Numbered from the stretch's first letter, positions 7,414 to 16,313 are shown. The stretch is 64,000 bases of DNA from an uncultured Sterolibacteriaceae bacterium (GCA_937888595.1 CALARK010000012.1:62001-126000), one strand, 5' to 3'. The notes: a model not told the origin generated them from the sequence alone. Program-made: numbers and translations.

Positions 7414-10216
7414 GGAGATTGCTCGTGCAGCGGCCGCAAAGTTCGGGATGCGCACTGTCGGAGCCGACATCCTCGCGCCAGTGCCAGCAGCGCGCACACT
7501 TGGCGTGCGGGCTCGGGGTCACCCGGATTGCCGCCCCCATGTTGGCGGCGGACTCGGCTGGCGCCGTCTCGCCGGCACCGACTTTTTCCAGCGTGACTTT
7601 CGAACAGATCAGTACGAACTTGAGGTCATCGCCGAGCGCGGCCAGCAGGTCGTACGTTTCGCCGGCCGCCTGAATCTCCACCTCGGCCTGCAGCGAGGAG
7701 CCGACGCCGCCGGCGCTGCGCACGTCCTCGATCGCCTTCATCACCTCGGCGCGCACGGCGCGAATCGCCTGCCACCGTCCCACCAGCGCCGACTTTTCCG
7801 CACACGCGGGCAGCACGTGCCAGGTGGTCAGCATCACGCTGTCCTGGCCCTGCACCGCCATGATCTCCTCGGCGGTGAAGCTGAGGATCGGCGCCATCAG
7901 GCGCGTCAGGCTCTGCACGATATGCCACAGCGCGCTTTGCGCGGAACGGCGCGCGCGCGAGGCCGTCGCGCTGGTGTAGAGGCGATCCTTGAGGATGTCG
8001 AGGTAGAACGCACCCAGGTCCTCGGCACAGAAGTTCTGCAGCGCCTGCACCACCTTGTGGAATTCGTAGCGCTCGTAGGCCGCCGTGCAGGTATCGTGCA
8101 GGTCGTGCGTCAGGGCCAGCGCGTAGCGGTCGATCTCCAGCCACTCGCCGACCGGCAGCATGTCCTTGTTGGCGTCGAAATCGGCCGTGTTGGCGAGCAG
8201 GAACTTGAGCGTGTTGCGCAGGCGGCGATAGACCTCGACGACGCGGTCGAGGATTTCCTTCGAGATCGTCAGCTCGCCCGAGTAGTCGGTCGAGGCCGTC
8301 CACAGGCGCAGGATCTCGGCGCCGAGGGTGTCGGACACCTGCTGCGGCGCGACGACGTTGCCCTTCGACTTCGACATCTTCATGCCCTTGCCGTCGACCA
8401 CGAAGCCATGCGTCAGCAGGCCCTTGTACGGTGCGCGGCCGTCGATGGCGCAGCCGGTCAGCAGCGACGAGTGGAACCAGCCGCGATGCTGGTCAGAGCC
8501 TTCGAGATAGAGATCGGCCGGATACGCGCAGTCGGCTTTGTGCGAGCCGCGCATGACGGACCAGTGCGTCGTGCCCGAATCGAACCAGACATCGAGCGTG
8601 TCGCTCATCTTGTCGTACTGGCCTGCTTCGTCGCCGAGCAGTTCTGCTGCATCGAGCGCGAACCAGGCCTCGATGCCGCCCTCCTCGACGCGCTTGGCAA
8701 CGTCTTCCAGCAGTTCCAGCGTGCGCGGATGCGGCTCGCCGCTTTCCTTGTGCAGGAAGAAGGGAATCGGCACGCCCCAGTTGCGCTGGCGCGAGACGCA
8801 CCAGTCGGGCCGGTTGGCGATCATCGCGTGCAGGCGTGCCTTGCCCCAGGCCGGGAAGAACTCGGTGGCTTCGATGGCTTTCAAGGCCGCATCGCGCAGC
8901 GTCGTTCCCTCATTGGGCTGGCGATCCATGCCGACGAACCATTGCGTCGTGGCGCGGTAGATGGTCGGCGTCTTGTGGCGCCAGCAGTGCATGGTGCTGT
9001 GGACGATCTCGGCGCTGTGCATCAGGTGGCCGACCTCGTCCAGCTTGGCGATGATTTCCGGGTTGGCCTTCCAGACATTCATACCGCCGAAGAACGGCAA
9101 GTCTGCAGCATAGCGGCCATCGCCCTGCACGGGCGTGAGGATCTCGTCGTTGCTCATGCCGGCACGCTTGCAGGACACGAAGTCCTCCATGCCGTAGGCC
9201 GGCGCGCTGTGGACGATGCCGGTACCGGTGTCGAGCGTGACGTAGTCGCCGAGGAACACCGTCGAGGCGCGATCGTAGAACGGATGGCGGAACTGCATGC
9301 GGTCGAGCGCGATGCCCTGGCATGCGCCCAATACCCTGCCTTCGAGGCCGTAGCGTTCCAGCGCGCTCGCCCGCAGTTCGGCGGCCAGGATCAGCAGGCC
9401 CTTGGGCGTATCGACGAGTTCATAGACGAATTCGGGATGGATGTTGAGCGCCTGGTTGCCGGGAATCGTCCAGGGCGTCGTCGTCCAGATCACCGCGTAA
9501 GCCGTCTTCTCCGGCAGGGCCGCGACGCCGAACGAACTGGCGAGGCGACCGCGCTCGGCGGCGTCGAGCGGGAAGGCCACGTCGATGGCCGGCGATTTCT
9601 TGTCGGCGTATTCGACCTCGGCCTCGGCCAGCGCCGAGCCGCAGTCGAAGCACCAGTTCACCGGCTTGAGGCCCTTGAAGAGATAACCGCGACGATACAT
9701 CTCGCCAAGGGCACGGATCTCGTCGGCTTCGGTGCGCAGCTTCATCGTCAGGTAGGGGTTGCCCCAGCCTCCGAGCACGCCGAGTCGGATGAAGTCCTTC
9801 ATCTGGCGCTCGACCTGTTCCTGCGCGTAGCTGCGGCACAGTGCGCGCGCCTTGTTGCCTTCGAGGTGCTTGCCGTGGGTCTTCTCGATCTGGTGCTCGA
9901 TCGGCAGACCGTGGCAGTCCCAGCCCGGGATGTAAGGGGCGTCGAAGCCGGCCAGCGTCTTCGAGCGGACGATGATGTCCTTGAGGATCTTGTTCACCGC
10001 ATGGCCGATGTGGATGTCGCCGTTGGCGTAGGGCGGGCCGTCGTGCAGCACGAAGCGCGGGCGCCCTTTGGCCGCCGCGCGGATCTTCTGGTAGAGCTGC
10101 TGCTCCTGCCATGCCTTGACCCAGCCCGGCTCGCGCTTGGCGAGGTCGCCGCGCATCGGGAAAGGCGTATCGGGCATGTTGAGGGTCTTGCGGTAATCCG
10201 CTTTCTGGTCAGCCAT
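7382..10216 (-). CDS. ileS: Isoleucyl-tRNA synthetase
   Basis: This class Ia synthetase charges tRNA-Ile and edits misacylated valine. The 944-residue protein carries the HIGH-type motif in NGDIHIGHAVNK, the KMSKS loop (MKMSKSKGNV), the editing-domain sequence TTTPWTIPGNQALN, and a C-terminal zinc site with cysteine pairs in CARCW and LCGRC. The ATG at 10216 gives the family N-terminus. It lies between ribF (8-bp overlap) and lspA (32-bp overlap), the usual neighbourhood. Two copies of the dispersed repeat fall in the C-terminal third: residues about 877-884 (EKVGAGET) and about 807-814 (EKSALVGR), in two different frames. Confidence 0.98.
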   Translation of the reverse strand: MADQKADYRKTLNMPDTPFPMRGDLAKREPGWVKAWQEQQLYQKIRAAAKGRPRFVLHDGPPYANGDIHIGHAVNKILKDIIVRSKTLAGFDAPYIPGWDCHGLPIEHQIEKTHGKHLEGNKARALCRSYAQEQVERQMKDFIRLGVLGGWGNPYLTMKLRTEADEIRALGEMYRRGYLFKGLKPVNWCFDCGSALAEAEVEYADKKSPAIDVAFPLDAAERGRLASSFGVAALPEKTAYAVIWTTTPWTIPGNQALNIHPEFVYELVDTPKGLLILAAELRASALERYGLEGRVLGACQGIALDRMQFRHPFYDRASTVFLGDYVTLDTGTGIVHSAPAYGMEDFVSCKRAGMSNDEILTPVQGDGRYAADLPFFGGMNVWKANPEIIAKLDEVGHLMHSAEIVHSTMHCWRHKTPTIYRATTQWFVGMDRQPNEGTTLRDAALKAIEATEFFPAWGKARLHAMIANRPDWCVSRQRNWGVPIPFFLHKESGEPHPRTLELLEDVAKRVEEGGIEAWFALDAAELLGDEAGQYDKMSDTLDVWFDSGTTHWSVMRGSHKADCAYPADLYLEGSDQHRGWFHSSLLTGCAIDGRAPYKGLLTHGFVVDGKGMKMSKSKGNVVAPQQVSDTLGAEILRLWTASTDYSGELTISKEILDRVVEVYRRLRNTLKFLLANTADFDANKDMLPVGEWLEIDRYALALTHDLHDTCTAAYERYEFHKVVQALQNFCAEDLGAFYLDILKDRLYTSATASRARRSAQSALWHIVQSLTRLMAPILSFTAEEIMAVQGQDSVMLTTWHVLPACAEKSALVGRWQAIRAVRAEVMKAIEDVRSAGGVGSSLQAEVEIQAAGETYDLLAALGDDLKFVLICSKVTLEKVGAGETAPAESAANMGAAIRVTPSPHAKCARCWHWREDVGSDSAHPELCGRCTSNLHGAGEARAFA
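7563..7586 (+). repeat. Dispersed 24-bp repeat, copy 2 (in ileS)
   Basis: T-subtype (CCGTCTCG) with one mismatch (GGCACC for GGCGCC) and five T's. It reads K-V-G-A-G-E-T-A in IleS, shortly before the C-terminal zinc-binding region. Confidence 0.9.
7774..7797 (+). repeat. Dispersed 24-bp repeat, copy 3 (in ileS, diverged)
   Basis: Two mismatches to the consensus (CACC for CGCC, AGC for GGC). It reads E-K-S-A-L-V-G-R in IleS, a different frame from copy 2. It could be chance similarity, but the T-run and both ends are preserved. Confidence 0.65.
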
Positions 10217-11144
10217 GATGTTTGCCTGAAAAATATTCCTGCGTCGCCTGCACGTCGCGGGCAATCTGCGCGGTCAGCGCCTCGAACGAATCGTACTTCG
10301 CCTCGTCGCGCAGCTTGTGCAGCAGATGCACGGTGACGTGCGCACCGTAGATCTGCTGGTCGAAATCGAACAGATGCACTTCCAGCACCGGCCGCAGGCC
10401 GAGGCCCAGCGTCGGCCGCACGCCGAGGCTCGCCGCGCCCGGCAGGTGGCGTTTGTCGAGGCCCGACACCGTGGCAGCGAATACGCCGGTCAGGGCGACC
10501 CGCTTACGCTTGAGCTGGATGTTCGCCGTCGGGAAACCCAGTTTGCGACCGATCTTGTCGCCATGCACGACGCGGCCGGAGATGCAGTAGGGACGGCCGA
10601 GCAGGCGGCCCGCATGTTCAAGTTCCCCGGCGCCGAGCGCATCGCGCACGGCGGAACTGGAAACCCGTTCGCCATTGATTTCGATGGTGTGCATCGCCTC
10701 GACGCCGAAGCCGTGCTGTTGCCCGGCCGACTGCAGCATGGCGAAGTCGCCGGCCCGTCCCTTGCCGAAGCGGAAGTCGTCGCCGATGATCAGGTGGCGG
10801 ACGCCCAACCCCTGCACCAGCACGCGTTCGATGAACTCCTCGGCACTCAGGCCGGCCAGCTTGCGGCTGAAATGCAGCAGGAAGACCTCCTCCACGCCGC
10901 AGCCTTCGAGCAGGCCGAGCTTCTCGCGCAGGCTGGTGAGGCGGGCCGGCGCCTGCTCCGGGGCGAACAATTCGCGCGGATGCGGCTCGAAGGTCATCAC
11001 CGCCGGCGGCAGGCCGTGCTGGCGCGCCGTGGCGACGAGGCGTTCGAGCAGGGCACGGTGGCCGAGATGCACGCCATCGAAATTGCCGATGGCCAGCACC
11101 CGGGCATCGGTCGACTGCGCCGGAAAGGTTCGATAAAGCTGCAT
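10209..11144 (-). CDS. ribF: Bifunctional riboflavin kinase / FAD synthetase
   Basis: RibF phosphorylates riboflavin to FMN and adenylates FMN to FAD in the cytoplasm. The 311-residue protein has an N-terminal nucleotidyltransferase domain with AIGNFDGVHLGHRALL (residues about 18-33) and the metal/nucleotide loop VSSSAVRDALGAGE. The C-terminal kinase domain starts near residue 185 and includes GRKLGFPTANI. It overlaps ileS by 8 bases, the typical ribF-ileS-lspA arrangement. The ATG at 11144 gives the usual N-terminus. Confidence 0.96.
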   Translation of the reverse strand: MQLYRTFPAQSTDARVLAIGNFDGVHLGHRALLERLVATARQHGLPPAVMTFEPHPRELFAPEQAPARLTSLREKLGLLEGCGVEEVFLLHFSRKLAGLSAEEFIERVLVQGLGVRHLIIGDDFRFGKGRAGDFAMLQSAGQQHGFGVEAMHTIEINGERVSSSAVRDALGAGELEHAGRLLGRPYCISGRVVHGDKIGRKLGFPTANIQLKRKRVALTGVFAATVSGLDKRHLPGAASLGVRPTLGLGLRPVLEVHLFDFDQQIYGAHVTVHLLHKLRDEAKYDSFEALTAQIARDVQATQEYFSGKHHG

Positions 11145-11195
11145 CGGGAGGTGCCGGGAAATGCCGTGGGGAGGCGGCGGATTGTATCAGCCCGC

Positions 11196-12464
11196 CTAGA
11201 AGGAGACAGCGGCGATCCTCGACCTGGACAGCGGCGGATTGAGGGCGAAGTAGCGCTGGATGCCGCCCAGCAGGGCATCGGCCATCTTGTCCTGGTAGCC
11301 ATCGTCCGTCAGGCGCTGCTCCTCCTCGGGATTCGAGATGAAGGCGGTCTCGACGAGGATGGACGGGATGTCCGGCGCCTTCAGCACCGCGAAGCCGGCC
11401 TGCTCTACATGGCCCTTGTGCAGCGTGTTGATGCCGCCGATCTCGCCCAGCACGGCCTTGGCGAGCTTGAGGCTGTCGTTCAGCGTGGCCGTCTGCGACA
11501 GGTCGAGCAGCGTGCGCGCGAGATGCGGGTCCTTGACGCCGATGTTCACGCCGCCGATCAGGTCGGCCGCGTTTTCCTTGTTAGCCAGCCAGCGCGCCGC
11601 CGTCGAACTGGCGCCGTTCTCCGACAGCACGAACACCGACGAGCCGCGCGCGGTCGGCTTGACGAAGGCGTCGGCATGGACGGAAACGAAGAGGTCGGCC
11701 CGTACCCGCCGCGCCTTGGCGACACGCTGGCCGAGCGGGATGAAGTAATCGCCGTTGCGCGTCAGCAGGGCGCGCATGTTCGGCTGGGCGTCGATCTTGG
11801 CCTTGAGGCGGCGGGCGATCTCGAGGGTGACGTTCTTCTCGAGGCTGCCGCCGCGGCCGACCGCACCCGGGTCTTCGCCACCGTGGCCGGGATCGATCAC
11901 CACGGTGACCAGCCGGGCGATGTCAGGCGTTTGCGCCGGCGCCGGCGGGCGCCCCGTCCCGTCGAAAAGGTCGGACTTGCCGTGCTTCTCGAGCAACGCC
12001 ATCAGTGGGTCCGGCGACTCGAGCGGATAGAGGTCGAGCACCAGTCGGTGGCCGTAGTCGCCGACCGGCTTGAGGCTGAACACCTGCGGCCGGACTTCGC
12101 CCTTGAGCTCGATGACGATACGCACTACGTCCGGCTTGAAGCGGCCGGCGCGGATCAGTTTGATCTGCGGGTCGTTTTCCAGAATCTTGCCCGGCAGGCT
12201 TTGCAGCACGGAATTGAACTCGACCTCCTCGATGTCCAGCACCAGCCGGTCGGGATTTTTCAGCATCTGCTGGCTGAAGCGCAGCGGCTGATCGTGCTCC
12301 AGGGTAACGCGCGTGTAGTCTTCGGCGGGCCAGACACGCACCGCCAGCAGCGTCGGCGTGGCTCGGGCCATCGCTCGGGCCAGCGGCGTCAGGGAAAGGA
12401 TCAGGCCGGCGCCGGCGGCGTGCAGGAAATCGCGGCGAGTGAAGCCGGCAGGGCGTTCAGCCAT
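11196..12464 (-). CDS. amiC: N-acetylmuramoyl-L-alanine amidase, AmiC type
   Basis: AmiC cleaves the stem peptide from muramic acid during cell separation and acts in the periplasm. The 422-residue protein begins with a twin-arginine signal (FTRRDFLHAAGAG) as in E. coli AmiC. An AMIN domain occupies roughly residues 40-150. The zinc amidase_3 domain follows, with IDPGHGGEDPGA, the family glutamate region EKNVTLEIARRL, SVHADAF and VETAFISNPEEE. The start overlaps tsaE by 64 bases, and tsaE-amiC is a conserved order. Export by Tat is inferred from the RR motif alone. Confidence 0.94.
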   Translation of the reverse strand: MAERPAGFTRRDFLHAAGAGLILSLTPLARAMARATPTLLAVRVWPAEDYTRVTLEHDQPLRFSQQMLKNPDRLVLDIEEVEFNSVLQSLPGKILENDPQIKLIRAGRFKPDVVRIVIELKGEVRPQVFSLKPVGDYGHRLVLDLYPLESPDPLMALLEKHGKSDLFDGTGRPPAPAQTPDIARLVTVVIDPGHGGEDPGAVGRGGSLEKNVTLEIARRLKAKIDAQPNMRALLTRNGDYFIPLGQRVAKARRVRADLFVSVHADAFVKPTARGSSVFVLSENGASSTAARWLANKENAADLIGGVNIGVKDPHLARTLLDLSQTATLNDSLKLAKAVLGEIGGINTLHKGHVEQAGFAVLKAPDIPSILVETAFISNPEEEQRLTDDGYQDKMADALLGGIQRYFALNPPLSRSRIAAVSF

Positions 12465-12928
12465 TGCTGCCCCCGGTTGCCGTCGGCCACGAGGCGGGCG
12501 CGCCGTCCCGTTCCTTCCAGTGTGAGCTGGATGTGCAGGTCAGCGGCCGGCACATATGGCTGCGCCCGGTCCGGCCATTCGACCAGACAGGCGCCGCTTT
12601 CGGAGAAATATTCGTCCAGGCCTGCATCGATAAACTCTCCGGGAACACTGAACCTATAGAAATCAAAGTGATATAAGTTTAATCCAGAAATCACATGAGG
12701 TTCAACCAGCGTGTAGGTCGGACTCTTCACCGTCTCGCCGGCGCCGACTTTTTGCAACAGTCCGCGCACAAGGGTCGTCTTGCCGGCCCCCAGGTCGCCC
12801 TCGAGGTATACGACGACCGCCGGCGTCAGGTCTTGAGGCAGGCTGGCCGCGAGCGCCGCGCCCAGCGCGAGCGTCGCGGCCTCGTCGGGCAAGCCTATTT
12901 CACGACAGTTATCATCGGCAGCATGCAT
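12401..12928 (-). CDS. tsaE: tRNA threonylcarbamoyladenosine biosynthesis ATPase
   Basis: TsaE is the P-loop ATPase that works with TsaB and TsaD to make t6A in ANN-decoding tRNAs. The 175-residue protein has the Walker A loop GDLGAGKTTLVRG and the family signature SPTYTLVEPH followed by LYHFDFYR. Residues immediately before the signature (KVGAGETV) are a repeat copy. As I remember the E. coli sequence, this segment has the same length there, so the repeat replaced residues instead of adding them. Its start codon interlocks with the divergent queG start at GCATGCATGA. The 3' end overlaps amiC. Confidence 0.95.
   Translation of the reverse strand: MHAADDNCREIGLPDEAATLALGAALAASLPQDLTPAVVVYLEGDLGAGKTTLVRGLLQKVGAGETVKSPTYTLVEPHVISGLNLYHFDFYRFSVPGEFIDAGLDEYFSESGACLVEWPDRAQPYVPAADLHIQLTLEGTGRRARLVADGNRGQQWLNALPASLAAISCTPPAPA
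12729..12752 (+). repeat. Dispersed 24-bp repeat, copy 4 (in tsaE)
   Basis: Perfect T-subtype copy with a five-T run. It reads K-V-G-A-G-E-T-V directly before the conserved K-S-P-T-Y-T motif of TsaE. Confidence 0.92.
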
Positions 12929-13951
12929 GACTGGAACGCGCTGAAGGAAAGGATCCGCGACTGGGGCCGGGAACTGGGTTTCGGGGCCGTGGGCTTTGCC
13001 GGCGTCGACCTAGGAGCGGCTGAAACCGGTCTGCTGGACTGGCTTGCCGCCGGCTGTCACGGCGGGATGGATTATATGGCCGCGCACGGCACGAAGCGCT
13101 CGCGGCCGGCGGAACTGTTGCCCGGCACGCGGGTGGTGATTACCTGCCGCATGGATTACCTGCCAGCTATCGATCGCCGTCCTGCCAGCGCCGACTTTGC
13201 AGAAATATCCTGCTACGCGCAGGGCCGCGACTATCACAAGCTGATCCGCAATCGCCTGCAGAAGCTGGCCGATCGCATCGTCGGCGAGGTGGGGGATTTC
13301 GGCTACCGCGTCTTCACCGACTCCGCCCCCGTGATGGAGGTGGAACTGGCGAAAAACGCCGGCCTGGGCTGGCGCGGCAAGCACACGCTGCTGCTGACGC
13401 GCGCCGGCTCATGGTTCTTCCTCGGCGAAATTTTCGTCGACCTGCCGCTACCGGCCGATGCGCCAGCCGAGGCGCATTGCGGCCGCTGCACGGCCTGCCT
13501 CGACGCCTGCCCGACCGGCGCGTTTCTCGGCCCGTACCGGCTCGACGCGCGGCGCTGCATTTCCTACCTGACGATCGAACTGAAGGGCAGCATTCCCGAG
13601 GATTTGCGGCCGCTCATCGGCAACCGCATCTACGGCTGCGACGACTGCCAGCGCGCCTGTCCGTGGAACCGTTTCGCACCAACGACGCGGGAAGCGGACT
13701 TCCTGCCGCGCCACGGCCTCGACAGCGCCTCGCTGGTCGAGCTGTTCGCGTGGACGGAAACCGATTTCAACGACCGGCTCGCCGGTTCGCCGATCCGCCG
13801 CATCGGCCATGAGTGCTGGCTGCGCAATATCGCCGTGGCGCTGGGCAATGCGGCGCCCTCACCCGCTGCGCGCGCCGCCCTGCTGACGCGACAGGATCAC
13901 CCCTCCGCCCTCGTCCGCGAGCACGTGGGCTGGGCGCTGGCGTGGTTCTAG
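12923..13951 (+). CDS. queG: Epoxyqueuosine reductase
   Basis: QueG reduces epoxyqueuosine to queuosine in tRNA using cobalamin and two [4Fe-4S] clusters. The 342-residue protein has CGRCTACLDACPTGAF and GCDDCQRACPWNRF cluster motifs near residues 190 and 240, and GRDYHKLIRNRLQKL upstream. The ATG at 12923 gives the normal start (MHDWNALKERIRDWG); a longer open frame upstream is antisense to tsaE. No strong Shine-Dalgarno is visible. The start codon overlaps the divergent tsaE start by six bases, so each promoter must lie inside the other gene. A repeat copy encodes R-P-A-S-A-D-F in the variable loop between YLPAID and SCYAQGRDYHK. Confidence 0.95.
   Translation: MHDWNALKERIRDWGRELGFGAVGFAGVDLGAAETGLLDWLAAGCHGGMDYMAAHGTKRSRPAELLPGTRVVITCRMDYLPAIDRRPASADFAEISCYAQGRDYHKLIRNRLQKLADRIVGEVGDFGYRVFTDSAPVMEVELAKNAGLGWRGKHTLLLTRAGSWFFLGEIFVDLPLPADAPAEAHCGRCTACLDACPTGAFLGPYRLDARRCISYLTIELKGSIPEDLRPLIGNRIYGCDDCQRACPWNRFAPTTREADFLPRHGLDSASLVELFAWTETDFNDRLAGSPIRRIGHECWLRNIAVALGNAAPSPAARAALLTRQDHPSALVREHVGWALAWF
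13176..13199 (+). repeat. Dispersed 24-bp repeat, copy 5 (in queG)
   Basis: Three mismatches to consensus. The gene-sense strand is the T-run-last orientation, opposite to most intragenic copies, and reads R-R-P-A-S-A-D-F. Confidence 0.8.
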
Positions 13952-13952
13952 C

Positions 13953-13976
13953 GCCGTCCCGTCAGCGCCGACTTCT
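13953..13976 (+). repeat. Dispersed 24-bp repeat, copy 6 (between queG and sseA ends)
   Basis: It fills almost the whole 27-bp gap between the queG stop (13951) and the convergent sulfurtransferase stop (13979). Two core mismatches, and the T-run is interrupted by a C. Confidence 0.8.
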
Positions 13977-13978
13977 TC

Positions 13979-14845
13979 TCAGCCAGGCTGGTCGCCCGTC
14001 GCGACCGGGCGCGCCGGATCGCTGCACCATTCGCTCCACGAGCCGGCGTAAAGCTTCGATCCCGACAAGCCGGCCAGTTCCATGCCGAGCACATTGACGC
14101 AGGCCGTCACGCCGGAGCCGCACATGTGCACGACGCGTTTCGGATCGCGGTCGCCGATCAGGTCGGCGAACTCCGCGCGCAGCTCGTCGGCCGGCTTGAA
14201 GTGAACGGCGGCATCGTCGAGGCTGTCGAAATAGAAGAAATTGAGCGCCCCGGGGACGTGGCCGGCGACCGGGTCGAGCGTCTCGTTCTGGCCGGCGTAG
14301 CGTTCCTCGCTGCGGCCGTCGATCAGCAGCATGTCCGGCTGGCCAAGGTGCGCCGCGACATAGGCGGCATCGACCAGCATCTCCGGCCGCGGCCGGGGGC
14401 GGAACTGCGCCGGGGTCACCGGGCGGGCATCGGTTTCGAAGGGCAGCTTGGCACGCCGCCAAGCCGGCAGGCCGCCGTTCAGCACCGCCACCTTGTCATG
14501 GCCCAGCCAGCGCAGCAGCCACCACAGCCGCCCGGCGAAGGCGCTCGCTTCGTTATCGTAGCAGACCACCTGGGTATCCGGACCGATGCCGCACTCGCTC
14601 ATGCGCTGCGCAAAAGCGTCGATGTCGGGCAGCGGGTGGCGGCCGTTTGTGCCGGTCATCGGCCCCGACAGGTCGCGGTCGCAGTGCATGAACAGCGCGC
14701 CCGGGATGTGGCCCTTGGTGTAGGCCTGCTCGCCGTAGGCGGTATTGCCGAGATCGTGGCGGCAGTCGAAGACGCGCCAGGCCGGATCGTCGAGATGGTC
14801 GGCCAGCGTTTCGACGCTAACGAGCGTGTCGTAAGCCTGGGACAT
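13979..14845 (-). CDS. sseA: 3-mercaptopyruvate/thiosulfate sulfurtransferase (tandem rhodanese)
   Basis: The product moves a sulfane sulfur from mercaptopyruvate or thiosulfate to a thiol acceptor. The 288 residues form two rhodanese domains: an inactive N-terminal one (VSVETLADHL, VFDCRHDLGN) and a catalytic C-terminal one with the active cysteine near residue 242 in HMCGSGVTAC. The CGSGVT loop is the form usual for mercaptopyruvate-preferring enzymes. The ATG at 14845 overlaps the stop of the next upstream gene; longer starts read into that gene. It sits in a three-gene minus-strand group with the SpoIIAA-like and Rieske genes. Confidence 0.9.
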   Translation of the reverse strand: MSQAYDTLVSVETLADHLDDPAWRVFDCRHDLGNTAYGEQAYTKGHIPGALFMHCDRDLSGPMTGTNGRHPLPDIDAFAQRMSECGIGPDTQVVCYDNEASAFAGRLWWLLRWLGHDKVAVLNGGLPAWRRAKLPFETDARPVTPAQFRPRPRPEMLVDAAYVAAHLGQPDMLLIDGRSEERYAGQNETLDPVAGHVPGALNFFYFDSLDDAAVHFKPADELRAEFADLIGDRDPKRVVHMCGSGVTACVNVLGMELAGLSGSKLYAGSWSEWCSDPARPVATGDQPG

Positions 14846-15195
14846 CAGTTCGTCTCCGCGAGCCAGGCGCGCGCTTCGTCGCGGTCGGCGAAGACCCGCA
14901 GCTCGGCATTCACGAACAGGGTTTCGAGCCAGGCGCTCCACGCCACCCACTGGCTGTCGGTGACCACGGCGATGCGCCGAAAGTCGCCGCCGTGGATGCG
15001 GGAAAACTTGATTTCCTCTACCGCCATGTCGATCGTGAAGCCGGCCATCTCGCGCAGGTCGAACAGCAGGCTGTGCGAGCCGTCGAACAGGTCGTTGGCG
15101 ATCAGGTATTCCTCGAACTCGGTGAAGTCATCGAGGGTGAATTCGCCCATCACGGCGAGATTGACGCGCTGCGCGCTATGGTCGACGGTGATCAT
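14845..15195 (-). CDS. SpoIIAA-like (STAS-related) protein
   Basis: The product has 116 residues with the alternating strand/helix pattern of SpoIIAA-like proteins (DUF3478): LAVMGEFTLDDFTEFEEYL, SLLFDLREMAGFTIDMAVEE, RIAVVTDSQWVAWSAWLE and the ending ARAWL. Members are small cytoplasmic proteins of uncertain role, sometimes proposed to bind lipids or act as regulatory partners. It overlaps both neighbours by one to four bases, so it is translationally coupled to the Rieske oxygenase and the sulfurtransferase. Confidence 0.8.
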   Translation of the reverse strand: MITVDHSAQRVNLAVMGEFTLDDFTEFEEYLIANDLFDGSHSLLFDLREMAGFTIDMAVEEIKFSRIHGGDFRRIAVVTDSQWVAWSAWLETLFVNAELRVFADRDEARAWLAETN

Positions 15196-16313
15196 TTTTC
15201 GGTCAAAGCCTCCTGCATGGTACGGCGATAGAACTCGTGGAAGTGCTGCATGCCATCCTCCATCGGCGACTGGTAGGGTCCGACTTCGCTGCGCCCCTGC
15301 TTGAGGAGCGCGTGGCGGCCGCGGTCCATGCGCTCGCCGATGTCATCGTCCTCGATCGCGGTTTCCATGTAGGCGGCCTGCTCGGCCTTGATGAATTCCG
15401 GCTCGAACAGCGCGATGTCCTCGGGGTAATAGAACTCTACGACGTTCAGGGTGCGATCGACGTCCTGCGGGATCAGCGTGGAGACGACCAGCACGTGCGG
15501 ATACCACTCGACCATGATGTTCGGGTAGTAGGTCAGCCACACCGCGCCCTGCTTCGGCAGCTCGCCGTTGTAGTAGTCGAGCACCGCCTTGTGCCATTGC
15601 GCGTAGGTCTTCGAGCCGGTCTTGGCCAGCGAGGTGATGCCGACGCGCTGCACCGAATACCAGTCGGCGAATTGCCAGGTCAGGTCGTCGCAGGTGACGA
15701 AGTTGCCGAGGCCCGGGTGGTAGGGCACGACATGGTAATCCTCGAGGTAGACCTCGATGAAGGTCTTCCAGTTGTAGTTGCACTGGTGCAGCTCGACGTG
15801 GTCGAGCTTGTAGCCGCTGAAGTCGAATTCACCGGCGACCTTCATGCCCGCGAGGTCGGCATTGGCCGAGCGCGGGCCCTTGAACAGCAGGCCGTTCCAG
15901 TTTTCCAGCTTGGTCTTGTTCAGGTTCAGGCAGGGATTGGCCGGGAAATGCGGCGCGCCGATCAGCTCGCCCAACTCGTTACGGGTATCGTAGGTCCAGC
16001 GATGGATCGGGCAGACGATGGTCTTGTCGGCCGTGCCCGATCCCTGCAGCATGATCGCCTGGCGGTGGCGGCACACGTTCGACATCTGGTAGATGCCGTC
16101 GGGCTGGCGCACGAGGATGTGCGAGTGGTCGGTCCATTCGGTCGAGCGGTAGTTGTACAGCTCCGGCACCATCAGCGCATGCCCGACGTAGCCCGGACCG
16201 GCATCGAAGATGAGTTTTTTCTCCAGCTCGAAAAGCTTTTCGTCGAAATACCATTCGACGGGAAACTGGGAAACACCCGGCGCCAGATGCGCCTTCGATG
16301 CGATGTCGGACAT
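15192..16313 (-). CDS. Rieske non-heme iron oxygenase, alpha-subunit type
   Basis: The 373-residue protein contains a Rieske [2Fe-2S] site with ligands C81-x-H83 (VCRHRQ) and C101-xx-H104 (CPIHRW). The mononuclear iron site is recognisable in EVYLEDYHVVPYHPGL (H194 and H199). This is the layout of ring-hydroxylating oxygenase alpha subunits, which insert oxygen into aromatic or alkyl substrates. No beta subunit or reductase gene is adjacent, so it may be a single-component-terminal oxygenase fed by a distant reductase. The substrate cannot be told. It leads a three-gene unit with the SpoIIAA-like and sulfurtransferase genes. Confidence 0.88.
   Translation of the reverse strand: MSDIASKAHLAPGVSQFPVEWYFDEKLFELEKKLIFDAGPGYVGHALMVPELYNYRSTEWTDHSHILVRQPDGIYQMSNVCRHRQAIMLQGSGTADKTIVCPIHRWTYDTRNELGELIGAPHFPANPCLNLNKTKLENWNGLLFKGPRSANADLAGMKVAGEFDFSGYKLDHVELHQCNYNWKTFIEVYLEDYHVVPYHPGLGNFVTCDDLTWQFADWYSVQRVGITSLAKTGSKTYAQWHKAVLDYYNGELPKQGAVWLTYYPNIMVEWYPHVLVVSTLIPQDVDRTLNVVEFYYPEDIALFEPEFIKAEQAAYMETAIEDDDIGERMDRGRHALLKQGRSEVGPYQSPMEDGMQHFHEFYRRTMQEALTEK

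Noticed and set aside
7412..10336. A long plus-strand open frame over ileS
   Set aside because: It is a shadow of ileS, which carries the synthetase motifs on the minus strand.
12502..12525. GCCGTCCCG followed by unrelated bases in tsaE
   Set aside because: Only the left third matches; it falls below the level used to call a copy.
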